From: Locusta migratoria
Lineage: Eukaryota; Arthropoda; Insecta; Orthoptera; Acrididae
Direction of reading: 5' to 3'
Length of the DNA stretch: 64,000 bases
NCBI GenBank assembly: GCA_026315105.1
Contig: CM048750.1
Location: 264,235,151-264,299,150 of the forward strand
Part shown: positions 45,100-55,140 of the stretch, in pieces
Position numbering within the stretch: the stretch's first letter is position 1
Layout: each line of letters starts with the position of its first letter
Position numbers and translations under genes: made by a program
Notes under the pieces: model-generated
Told to the model about the DNA's origin: nothing
The model's database searches: none
Seen by the model: the letters and a program-made list of their open reading frames with translations, nothing else

Positions 45100-46735
45100 T
45101 AACATACACAGTCGCGACACTCACTGCTGTGAAAGTTGTTACCAACTCCAGAATGAAACTTTCACTCTCCAGCGGAGTGTGCGCTGATATGAAACTTCCT
45201 GGCAGATTAAAATTGTGTGCCGGAACCGGGACTCGAACCTGGGACCTTTGTCTTTCGCGGGCAAGCGCACTACCGACTGAGCTATCCCGACACGACTCAC
45301 GAGACCGCCTCACAACTTTACTTCCGCCAGTACCTCGCCTCCTACTTTCCAAACTTCACAGAAGCTCTCCTGCGAACCATGCAAGACTAGCACTCCTGGA
45401 AGAAAGGATATGGTGGAGACATGGCTTAGCCACAGCCTAAGGCATGTTTCCAGAATGAAACTTTGTCTCTGCAGCGGAGTGTGCGCTGATATGAAACTTC
45501 CTGGCAGATTAAAATTGTGTGCCGGAACCGGGACTCGAACCTGGGACCTTTGTCTTTCGCGGGCAAGCGCAGTAGCGACTGTGCTATCCCGACACGACTC
45601 ACGATGCCGCCGCACAACTTTACCAACTACCAACTGACAGTTACAACGAAGCTAGCGCTTCTAGCGGTGGGCAAGCCGCCGAATGAGTGAAGTTTGTTAA
45701 TAATGATTTTTGTAAGTAATTAACGAAATAGTTACTATAATTTTTGCGTTACAAGATTAGTAAAATGTCGAGAGAAAAACAGAATACGTAAATTAATGGA
45801 AAAACAGCCGAATTTATATGATTCAAGGGTATAAAGAACAACTTTCGCATCAACAAATACTTATGAATATGTGTGTACCTGCAGCTTATTCCGGTGAAAG
45901 TAATTAGAATATAAACAGAAGAGTATCATAAATTTCTATTATGGTCTTTTATTACTAGGACAGGCAGTTTTTGACATGTATCAATTCCGTTTGGAATCTA
46001 GTGATTCGCACATTTTTACACCTCACTCGACTTTCTTATTCGTGCATGTTCTTTTGAGTGTAATTAATTTTGCTTAAAAAGGCTATGTTGTGATGATTCT
46101 TGCCGTTTGTGGTTCAGCTGTAGCAACAAATATGGAAATGTATTGTTCTTTGTTGAAAAAAAAAATTGATTCGATTTGCCGATTTATTGACACATCACAT
46201 CACATCTGTGACGTTTTTCTTTCAGCTACAGCTGCGGTGGCTGATTTTGTACGTTAAATATTGTACTTATTGCATTCTATATACGTTACCTATTTACCAA
46301 CCTCACCTATTATACTGGAATTATAGTGAGGAAACCTTAACGTTCCTCAGTCGAAAAGCGACGTCTTTCTGTCAAAAGGCAGGTCTTTGGTGTTTCCTAA
46401 TCATTTTCTATTTTTAATAGAAAATGAAATTATTCTTTTAAAGCCTGTATGTTACAAGATAATTGTAAATTAACTGTCCTGTAATGTACCATTTCGTACC
46501 TTGTCAGGAATCATAGGAAACGTAAGAAAGACAGATGCGGAGCTATTTTTAAATTATTACTTATTTCTGAGGCACTACGTACGTTCCCTAATGTAAAAGG
46601 TATGTTGAAATCCATATAAACGATAAAATTCGCACTCATCCAATATCGTATTAAAAAATGTAGCTTGCCGGCCGCTTGGAGCGCAACGAATAACAAAATT
46701 CTTTAGGAGTGTCGCGACTGTATAGGTTAGACTGT
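45100..46735 (+). repeat. Tandem ~1.15-kb unit, copy 1 (with SINE C dimer inside)
   Basis: The unit runs from 'acagtcgcgacactcactgc' to the next occurrence of that motif near 46738 (acagtcgcgccacccacagc). Landmark segments shared with copy 2 are 'gtaacagttgcaacga...ctagtggtgggc', 'gaatataaacag', 'gattcttgccgtttgtggt', 'gtctttctgt' and 'ccggccgcttggagcgcaac'. It is non-coding and AT-rich. The SINE C dimer adds about 500 bp. Confidence 0.75.
45145..45631 (-). mobile_element. SINE family C, head-to-tail dimer
   Basis: Two tRNA-like units sit in tandem: B boxes (GGGACTCGAACCTGGGACC on plus) near 45229 and 45530, about 300 bp apart, joined by a linker (ctttccaaacttcacagaag ... gtttccagaatgaaac). 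Both read on the minus strand. The flanking 'ttaccaactcc' and 'ttaccaactacc' suggest a TSD inside the host unit. The first unit ends in the same 'ggcgaggtactggcggaagt' 5' segment as the split copy at 23129. Confidence 0.85.
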
Positions 46736-47393
46736 GATACACAGTCGCGCCACCCACAGCTGTGAAAGATGTCACCAAGTAACAGTTGCAACGACACTAG
46801 CGCGCCTAGTGGTGGGCATGGTGTCGTAAGAGAAATGTTTGTTTGTAATTACTTTTCTACTTAATTAATCAAATATTTTCTGTAATTTTTGCATTCCAAA
46901 CATTAGAAAAATATTGAGAGACATAAATAATCATGAAATAAATGTAAAAAACAGCCAAATTCCATTATTCAGTGATATAAACAATAACTTATTCATCAGG
47001 AAATACTTACGAATGTGTGTATATTTCGTAGCTTACTCCACTGAATGTCACCCCTCCGCCAGGCCACCCCAGTGGTCTGCCCTCTCCCTCATCCTCTACC
47101 TCATTTACTCGGCTGACAATAAACAACCCTAGCCTCCTGTCCATCTCTTTCAGTATTCTGACGACACCGCCTTCCTAGCCTTCGCCCCCTTCCTTGCACG
47201 TTCTCAACACCTTCTCCAGTCTCACCTCTCACAATTCTCCACTTGGTGTAACCAGTGGCTCCTCTCTGTCAACCCCACCAAATCCCAGGCAATCATTATA
47301 GGTCGTACCACTTGATCCTTCCGTCACCACGACTGTACCTTACACTCCATGACCGTCCCATGCACCAAACCTCCACACTCAAATACCTTGGGC

Positions 47394-47785
47394 CACAGAC
47401 AAATATATACAGACAGGAAACCTCTGTAAGGGCCCGGTCCTACGCTCAGGGGTGTGTGGAGGGAGGGTTTCCAGCAGGTCCGTAAGATGTCCCATGATGG
47501 CGCTGAGGTCAGAAGTAGCCTTTTAAACTGGCCAGAGCAGGCGGCAGGTAGCGGCTGCCCCCATCACCACCTCCCCTCAAACGCCAGCAAGTCGGACACA
47601 GCCGTGGCCTCGTGGCAGGCGGCACGAGCTCTCCCCTCATCCTCCCCTCCACGCTACCCTCTGACGTGTGAGAGGCACCCTAAGCCAGGGAACGGCCTGA
47701 CACCTGCTAGCATCTTATGGAACTATGAGGGGAGTGTAAGACAGTGGTTTAGGGGTGGCTGCTCCTCTGTATATGTTACTCTGTG
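47394..47785. mobile_element. MITE (hAT-like), 392 bp
   Basis: Terminal inverted repeats CACAGACAAATATATACAGA and the complement of TCTGTATATGTTACTCTGTG. Flanking duplication cttgggc (47387-47393 and 47786-47792), 7 bp or 8 with one mismatch. It interrupts the Jockey RT between 'KYLG-like' NTLG and LTLDRSLSW. The body is non-coding. Confidence 0.8.
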
Positions 47786-48643
47786 CTTGGGCTCACCCTG
47801 GATCGCTCCCTTTCCTGGAACCGTCACCTTCAAACAGTCCATCAAAAAGCCCTCTCCCACCCAACCTCCTGAAGCTCCTTTCTGGTCGCACATGGGGACT
47901 TAACCCCTCCACAATCCTATACACCTATCGTCTCTTGATGCGCCCTATCCTTTGCAGTTTCCATCCCGCTTGGATAACCACCTCCCCCACCCATTATAAA
48001 TCCCTCCAAATCCTAGAACGCCACGCCCTCCGCCTCGCTTACCGCATCCGACTCCCTTCCCCCACGTGGATCCTCTACGATCTCATTCCTTTCTCTCACC
48101 TAAAGTTCCTCAAACATATCCGCAAAATGGAATCCCGTCACCCTGTTGTCTCTCAACTCCTGATGAACCCAGGGCCTCTGCCACGCCGGTACCAGCATAT
48201 CCCTCCCTCCCTACACCTTCACACTCTCCACATCCTCTCCCAGGGTCACTTTTGACACGTCACTCTCCCGGATGACGCCCTCTGTCGTGATATTTAATTC
48301 TATCAACCATAATCCCTCCCCTCCCTTCCTTGGAGCTCCACTCCTCCACCCCTCCCCTTCCTGCCCCACCACGCCTCCCTTCCGTCCTCTCTCTCTCCCT
48401 GCAGGGTGTCAGTGCTTTACTTTTTAGTAGTATTTTGAACAGAGCACCGTCCTAAAGTGTCGTCAGTGTCAAGTGGTGAGTGTGATTTTCAGACTTCAGC
48501 AACAGCCGCATAGGCAGAACAATGTGTTGCCATATTTTTTCTTGTCTCTCTGTTGTCATCACCATTAACTGTGAAAAATCTGTGTTTTTTAGCCATTGTC
48601 CCGGTTTTTATACTGATTATGTGTCATATTTGTCATATTTGCA

Positions 48644-49122
48644 GAATATATGACATCAACTGCGAATGGGCAAAGCTGAAAATTTGTACCTAGCCTGGAT
48701 TCGAACGCGGGTCTTCTGCTTTCTAGGCAGTTGCGCTGACCCCTACACCGCTGGGGACACAGTGATCACTGCACCTGCAAGGACTACCTAAGCACGCCTC
48801 CCATCAGATACAAATTCCCAGCTTCACCATTCCCACAGTACTCAAACTCATAGTTATGGAACTAATTCCCGTAAGAGTAAGGGCTCTTATTGTTACGGGA
48901 ATTAGTACATAGTGACTACGAGTTTGAGTACTGTGGGCAGGGTGAAGCTGGGAATGTGTATCTGACGGGAGGCGTGCTTAGGTAGTCGTTGCATGTGCAG
49001 TGATCACTGTGTCCCCAGTGGTGTAGGGGTCAGCGCAACTGCCTAGAAAGCAGAAGTCCTGAGTTCGAATCCCGGCTGGGTACAAATTTTCAGCTTTGTC
49101 CATTCGCACTTCATATATATTC
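48644..49122. mobile_element. Foldback element with tRNA-like arms (family D)
   Basis: Two arms of about 220 bp (48644-48874 and 48893-49122) are near-perfect inverted copies, closed by a perfect 13-bp inner hairpin (ctaattcccgtaa / ttacgggaattag) with an 18-base loop. Each arm contains the family D tRNA-like block (gtgtaggggtcagcgcaact ... gttcgaatcc). It lies in the 3' UTR of the Jockey-like LINE. Confidence 0.9.
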
Positions 49123-49186
49123 TTTGAATATGAAACAATAACAACTGCAGGATCAGTAGTGACGTCTGTTCTTTTGGAATAGACGC

Positions 49187-49215
<29 letters not shown>
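49187..49215 (+). repeat. (CA)n microsatellite
   Basis: About 14 uninterrupted CA units. Confidence 0.95.
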
Positions 49216-49219
<4 letters not shown>

Positions 49220-50065
49220 AAGGCATTCATTTCATTGTTTTTAATTCCCCATTTTTTTATTTCAACATTTTTATCTCCTGTTTTAAGCTACCATCACCAA
49301 TTCTCAAACTCATGTGTAAACTGGGCTGAAGAGAAGCGTGGCTGCTGCCAGCCTACTCCATGGGGCATTAAAATACAATAAAGAAAAAATAATCACTGAA
49401 AGTGAGAGAATATAAACAGACGAGAAACATTAATTCCTCTTGTGGTATGCCACTATATAACAGGAACTATCTTGTACGTGTAAAAATTCTATACGGAGTC
49501 TAATCATTCGATCATTTTTTACACTTCACTAGTCTTTGTTATAAACCCATATACTTTTGAGTATAATTACTTTTGATTATAAAACGAATGTTTTGAAGAT
49601 TCTTGCCGTTTGTGGTGCATATGTAATAACAATTGTGGAACTGGTTTCTGATTTGTTGAGAAACTGTGTTTTTGCTTTCAATGTTTTATTGCCTCGTTTA
49701 TGAGGATTAACTTTCAGCTATAGCTATAGTGATTGATCTGGTACATTTAATAATGCAGGTAATGCATTCCATGTAAGTTTCTTATGTTCAACATTTACTG
49801 ATTTGGGTGGAATTGTAGTGAAAAAACCTGACGCTACTGAGTAAAAAACCGTCGTCTTTCTGTAGAAGGTTGGGTCTTCAGTTGTTTATTAGCAATTTTT
49901 GCTCTTAATAGAAACTGATATTCTTGAGCAGAAAGTTGTAGATTTTAAGATAATCTTAAATAAACTGTCCTGAAAAGTACCGTTTCATACCTTCCAATGG
50001 TGTTTAGGATACCTCAATAGAGACATTGAAACTTTACTGCCCTATGTTTGAATTACTAGTTAGTG

Positions 50066-52469
50066 GATGAAATGACTTGCTCTGCAGGTTCCGAAGTGGA
50101 ACAACGAAATCAATTAATCCTTCCTTCTCGCAACACAGTTTAGGAACAGCCTATCTGCAGAGACTTGAACGTTAAAGCGCAACGGAATACGTCGCCACTC
50201 CCAGACGGGGAGAGCCAAATCTGACTAATATTTAAATTAAATTTGAGAGGGGTGCTAAGGAACAGAAAATACGTTTAACAAGTATGTATTCTGAAAAACG
50301 CTTATGAAATGGGGAGACCAATTTAAAACATTAAAAGTACACACCTCACATAAAATTCAACATTGAACTTGATAAACGGCCCATTTGATTGCCCACTTAT
50401 CAATAAAGCTAATAATTCAGAAAATGGGGTACAATTGTGGGTGAGTAGACATACATTCATTCACACACACTCATCAAAGCTCTCACGACACTTACTCAAC
50501 AGCGACCAGCGTCTGCGGCAGAAAGTGAGGGGGAAGAGCAAGCTTGAAGCACGCGCACATATTAATGTAAAACTCGACTGTTATTCCGTAATCGGGATGC
50601 GTGATTGTTCACAGGCTACTGGACTGGTTCACAACTCAACTCGAAAACTTGAAATACATGGAACTAAAACACGACACGCGGAATAATTGAATAAATAGAA
50701 GCAAATTATTAACCTGTATCGCCTGAGGGGCCTTAAGGCAATTTGATGATCGGTATCGGATTCATAATAGCTAACACACTTGGCATGACTAACAGACAAA
50801 GCAACTTCATTAAAATTTGAATAAATCGCAGGAAAATTACCGCGGAAACAAGATATTAGAATAGCACTGTTTAATTATAATCGCGAAATAAAGTGAACAT
50901 TTTCAAGGGCTGAAATCCTAACATGAACCAAGGAACAAAGGCACACGCGGTTCGGTTATCATAGCCACACGTTAGATTACAAAAGTTTTAACACTAAACT
51001 CGTTAGTTCTAACCGAAATATCCACCGCGTGTTACGAAAGAAATCTTCAAGCAGTTTGACTCCTACGAGAATTTCGACTCACAAGGAAAGAAAGTACTTA
51101 GGCTCGATAAACAGAAATACACCAAAATCGTATGATAGATAATGTAAAGGTCCCTTATTGCACTAGTGATACTCCCGCATCTGCAAAACTCTGCAGTCGC
51201 CCATTAGAGGCCTCTGCGTGTGCCATGCCGCATTGCACTTTGACCTGCCGGTGCGCCAGTAGTGACGGTGCAGTGTGACTCTGAAGTTGCGTTTTGTGAC
51301 GTTATTTGTGTGGTGAAGTGTCGGATGGGTCGGCGATTGGCAATCAATCCTGCTAATATAGTGTGACTGGTTGACGTGAAGTTACGAAGAAACCTTCTTA
51401 GTGTATATGGTATTGGTGTAGAAGGTTAATCATTCGCATGTTACCTATTATCTATTATAGTGTTTCTAATCTATGCTCATTTTTCTTCACTATAATAGAT
51501 ACCAGAAAACATGTGAATAATTCTTCTTCTACACCAAGACCGCTTTCACCAAGAAGGACTCTTCGGAATTTCATCTCAACTAATTGCAATACATTAGCAG
51601 GACTGATTACCAATCGCCGAACCATCTGACGCTTCACTACACAAATAACGTCACAAAGCGCAACTTCAGAGGCACACTGCACCGTCACCACTGGCGAACC
51701 GGCAGGTCAAAGTGCAATTTGGCATGGCACACGCAGAGGCCTCTAATGGGCGACTGCAGAGTTTTGCAGATGCGGGAGTATCACTAGTGCAATAAGGGAC
51801 CTTTACATTATCTATCATACGATTTTGGTGTATTTCTGTTTGTTCGAGCCTAAGTACTTTTCTTGTCAGAAACTAATACCATGAAATTATTCAGCAATGC
51901 TCCTCAGAGCACCAGTCCAGTAAAAGCCGCTTACCACGAGCGCGTCCTACGGAAGAGTGCCTTGACCGCCGCGTGTCCTGAGCGATTCACCGTTTACGAG
52001 TCTTTAGCGGGAGGGGTGGGGGTTGTGACCAGCTAGCGAGCCCTTCAGCAACGGCTGGAACCAGAGGATTAGTCTCGGTATCATAGCACCTCTGCAGCTC
52101 ACCGGATAGAGGATACTTTGGTGTCAAAGAAAGCGTTGCTCCAGAGGGGACTGTAGTAGACGATTACATGATTACAGAGACGTAACCAGCTCGTCTGCAG
52201 AGCGCGGAGACAGCACTCCATATTGGTATTGCAACACGCAAGATAGCGACACATTCCACACACACACACACAATCATTCAGTGGCGATGTTAGTCAGGGC
52301 AATATACAACGTAACACATAAAATATTACGAGATAATTAAAAGAATAAGACGCAATGTTGGGGCGTTATAAAATAGTTGCATAAACGAGTTTACATAGTC
52401 GCCTAGCAACAAAACAAATATAATTGCTTCATTAAATAATATGGAACAGGTTCACATCATCATGTGGAC
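50066..52469. other. Inserted block of unknown identity carrying a large palindrome
   Basis: It interrupts copy 2 of the tandem unit. Outside the palindrome (51085-51870) it has no recognisable coding. (CA)-rich tracts occur near 50460 and 52258. Exact borders could not be set. Confidence 0.45.
51085..51870. mobile_element. Large foldback (palindromic) element, ~390-bp arms
   Basis: The left arm (from 'aagtacttaggctcg' near 51097) and right arm (to 'cgagcctaagtactt' near 51859) are inverted copies at about 85-90% by eye. They share 'cactagtgatactcccgcat', 'ctgcagtcgcccattagagg', 'cctgccggt' and 'aatcgtatgatagataatgt'. The inner ends tatctattatagtg (51449-51462) and its complement (51489-51502) leave a loop of 26 bases. 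There are no transposase-like frames. It may be a foldback transposon or MITE, or an inverted duplication that folds into a long dsRNA hairpin. Confidence 0.88.
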
Positions 52470-53142
52470 GTGTTTCAAAACGTAGAGCTATTTTCTGGTT
52501 ATATTTAGTTTTATGGCACTACACACCTTCTCCGTTGTAAAAGTATATTAAAATCAGTTTAAACCACACTCATCCTACATAGCATTCAGAAATGTTCCTC
52601 GCCAGCCGCTTTGAGCGCTGCTGTCGTGGAGTATAACAAAAATCAGTGGAAGTGTCGTGACTGTACATGTTAGACTGTAGTAGAAGTCTACCATACCAAT
52701 TCGATTTTTGCAAAGAGTACTCTGTAGCATTGGCTCCTTACTTAACTTGCATTTATTATGAATCTTTGACCCAGTGTAAAGTTCCAAGTGACTGTCCATG
52801 CTTCATCACGGCTTTATGAAGCATCGATCGTGCGAAACTGAGCCTGCCCTTTTCTTCCGTGACATCTTGCGAGCAATGGATGAAGGGCAACAGGTAGACT
52901 GCATATATCTTTCTCGAATTTTGAAAGGGGTTTGACACAGTGCCGCACTGCAGACTGCTAGGAAAGTACGAGCATGTGAAATAGGTACCCAAATATGTTG
53001 GTGGCTCGAAGACTAATAAAATAATGAAACTCAGATGGCAAGTGATCATCAGGCACTACGGTATCGTCGGGAATTCTCCACGGAAGTGTGATAGGACCGT
53101 TATTATTTTCTATCTATATCAATGATCTGACGGATAAATTGA

Positions 53143-53333
53143 GGCCGGCCGCGGTGGCCGAGGGGACTGAGGCGTTCCAGTCACGGTCTGCACGGCCACT
53201 ACGGTCGGGGGTTCGAATCCCCCCTCGGGCATGGATCTTTGTCCCGTCCTTAGTTGTAAGTAGTTCATAAGTAGTTTGTAAGTTTAGGGACTGATGACCC
53301 CGTAGTTAAGTCCTATAGACTCTACAAACATTT
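53143..53333 (+). mobile_element. SINE family A (first of a stacked pair)
   Basis: Inserted in the RT relic; 'ggataaattga' before and 'ataatttgaa' after the pair approximate its TSD. Confidence 0.88.
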
Positions 53334-53346
53334 GAACTTATAATTT

Positions 53347-53553
53347 GCCGGCCGCGGTGGCCGAGGGGACTGAGGCGCTTCAGTCACGGTCTGCACGGCC
53401 ACTACGGTCGGGGGTTCGAATCCCCCCTCGGGCATGGATATTTGTGCCGTCCTTAGTCTTAGTTAGTTCATAAGTAGTTTGTAAGTTTAGGGACTGATGA
53501 CCCCGTAGTTAAGTCCCATAGACTATACAAACATTTGAACATTTGAACATTTT
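53347..53553 (+). mobile_element. SINE family A (second of a stacked pair)
   Basis: Perfect TSD gaacttataattt (53334-53346 and 53554-53566) that uses the 3' end of the first SINE, showing it landed later, at its neighbour's tail. The tail 'acatttgaacatttgaacat' is duplicated. Confidence 0.93.
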
Positions 53554-53650
53554 GAACTTATAATTTGAATTGCAATCAGCGGCTGTTTCCTGATGATACT
53601 GTGGTGTAAAGGAAGATGTCGTCACTGGATGGATGCAGAATGACTTGGAC

Positions 53651-54051
53651 TGTGGTGTCGCACAAGTACAAAGTGCGCGCCACCTACTTTCGCCGCGCGC
53701 CGCCATGCACACACGGCGCGGCGTCCTTACGACGACAGCCACGAGCGCCCTCCGCTGCAGCTCCGCTCGTGGCCACCACGGAAAGACATCGGTCACTTGG
53801 AACTGAGACAGCTACCAGTTAGGACCTTCGTAATCAGATAGGCACCAGTGAAGACTTTGCTATCGTACAGGCACTAGGCAGGCCTCTAACAACTATGTAT
53901 CAACATTCTGCAGTACTATGTAAAAGTTAAGTATTGTTACATTCTGTGCAATATATATCTCTTTCTAATTTACTCTAGTGTTTATAGTTTCTGGCTGCTC
54001 CCCTCCGTACCTGCACCAGCGTGTCGGTCTCATTCCACTCGGCCACCGACA
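53651..54051 (+). mobile_element. LTR of a Gypsy-like retrotransposon (copy 2), with leader
   Basis: Matches 7490-7905 end to end, TGTGGTGTCGC to CCACCGACA, followed by the leader to about 54101 with the 'gggacacaaaag' repeat. Interrupts the CR1-like relic. Confidence 0.75.
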
Positions 54052-54117
54052 CCTACGACGAGGCTGGGACACAAAAGCGGCGACGAAGTTGGGACACAAA
54101 ATGGACCAAATTTCTCT

Positions 54118-54657
54118 CTTCTTCCTTCTCTTTATTTGTTCCCGGACTTGCAGGGCCGGCCTTGTTAATTCGGATTTGGCGTGTTAATATTTTCAGTGTG
54201 GCCGGATACCCTTCCTGTCGCCACCCGGAAGGAAATGTGTACCCCAAAATGTCTGCGTCAAGTGAAAGACTAAAGTGCTTCGAAATGTTTGCGAATTGTG
54301 TAACCGAGGCGGTACTTTGATATCATCCCGGTATTTACCTATGGAGATGTGTAAAACCGCCTAAATACGACATCCAGGCTGGTCGGCGGTGGTCGCGGTG
54401 GAGTAGCCGAGCGGTCTAAGGCGCCTCGCTGCGGATCGCGCGGTTGCTCGCCGTCGGAGGTTCGCGTCCTTCCTTGAGCATGGGTGTGTGTGTTTATCCT
54501 TAGGTCAGTTTATGGTTGTTTAAGTAGTTTCCAAGCTACGGACTGATGACCACGCAGTTTGGTGCGATAGATTTAATTACAAACATTTGAACATTTTTGG
54601 AATCCGCCGAGCGGATTCGAAACGTGGCGTACCCAATCTCTGCTAACCGAGCGGGTT
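54118..54657 (-). mobile_element. tRNA-headed SINE, family F, split by a SINE B
   Basis: The head is on the right (minus-strand start CCCGCTCGGTTAGCAGAGA with B-box-like 'gtttcgaatcc'), and the body includes the 'ccacccggaaggaaatgtgt' complement. Flanks tggaccaaatttctct (54102-54117) and tggactaaatttctct (54658-54673) form a 16-bp TSD with one mismatch. SINE B occupies 54391-54597. Confidence 0.82.
54391..54597 (+). mobile_element. SINE family B inside SINE F
   Basis: Head 'ggagtagccgagcggtctaa', altered B box GGAGGTTCGCGTCCTTCC, body 'cggactgatgaccacgcagt', end 'aaacatttgaacattttt'. Confidence 0.88.
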
Positions 54658-54961
54658 TGGACTAAATTTCTCTAATGTTGAAAAATGTTAGGTGATGCAA
54701 ATGACCAGGAGAAAGATTCCCGTAGTGTTCGAATACAGCATTAGTAGTGTTCTGCTTCACAGATTCGCGTCAATCAAATATCTAGGCGTAAAGCTGCACC
54801 AAGGTTATTCTATAAAAGGTTGGGCTCGAAGCGAAACGACCTGCTATTGGCCACTGAAATGACGTCAGCGGCGAAACAGCACTGCCAGCGAGGGGCGCGA
54901 AGCAGCGCTGCGCCGTCACGTAGAACAAAACTAAACACACAAAAGTTAACTGTTTACTCGC

Positions 54962-55138
54962 TGTTTGTTAAGCTTAAGGGACTTAACTGCGGGGTCATCA
55001 GTCCCTAAACTTACAAACTACTTATCAACTACCTTATATTAAAGACGACACAAATATCAATGCCCGAGGGGGGATTTGAACCCCCGACCGTAGCGGCCGT
55101 GCAGACTATGACTGGCGCGCCGCAGACCGCTCGGCCGG
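54962..55138 (-). mobile_element. SINE family A
   Basis: Recognisable from 'gcttaagggacttaactgcg' to 'cgctcggccgg'. No clear TSD. It abuts the P-element relic. Confidence 0.82.
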
Positions 55139-55140
55139 CT

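Larger units (their letters stand above)
47046..49390 (+). mobile_element. Jockey-like LINE, 5'-truncated
   Basis: The RT palm part reads WSALSLILYLIYSADNKQP, then FQYSDDTAFLAFAP (DD pair), and WCNQWLLSVNPTKSQAIIIG near 47240. After a MITE (47394-47785), the frame resumes LGLTLDRSLSWNRHLQTV, RLLMRPILCSFHPAW and LQILERHALRLAYRIRLPSP to about 48215, with frame changes. The coding DNA is unusually C-rich (CCTC-rich). A long 3' UTR, itself holding a foldback, ends at an 'aataaagaaaaaa' terminus. The flanks ccactgaatgt and tcactgaaagt form a plausible TSD. Confidence 0.82.
46736..52690 (+). repeat. Tandem ~1.15-kb unit, copy 2, expanded by insertions
   Basis: Unit sequence is present at 46736-47045, resumes at 49391-50065 after a Jockey-like LINE, and ends at about 52470-52690 after a second inserted block. 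The last piece matches the 3' end of copy 1 ('gccagccgctttgagcgctg', 'gtgactgtacatgttagact'). Confidence 0.7.
52760..53645 (+). pseudogene. CR1/Jockey-like RT relic, split by two SINEs
   Basis: In order: HGFMKHRSCETEPALFF, DILRAMDEGQQVDCIYLSRI (52860-52920), CWWLED, then SVIGPLLFSIYINDLTDKL (53085-53140). After 53566 it resumes with a LFPDDTVVY-like stretch (the ADD position) up to an LTR at 53651. The two SINE copies (53143-53333 and 53347-53553) sit exactly between DKL and the continuation. Several stops are present. Confidence 0.78.

Noticed and set aside
45083..45637. Overlapping 75-107-codon frames on both strands
   Set aside because: They fall on the SINE C dimer, and the two tandem units give the same peptide.
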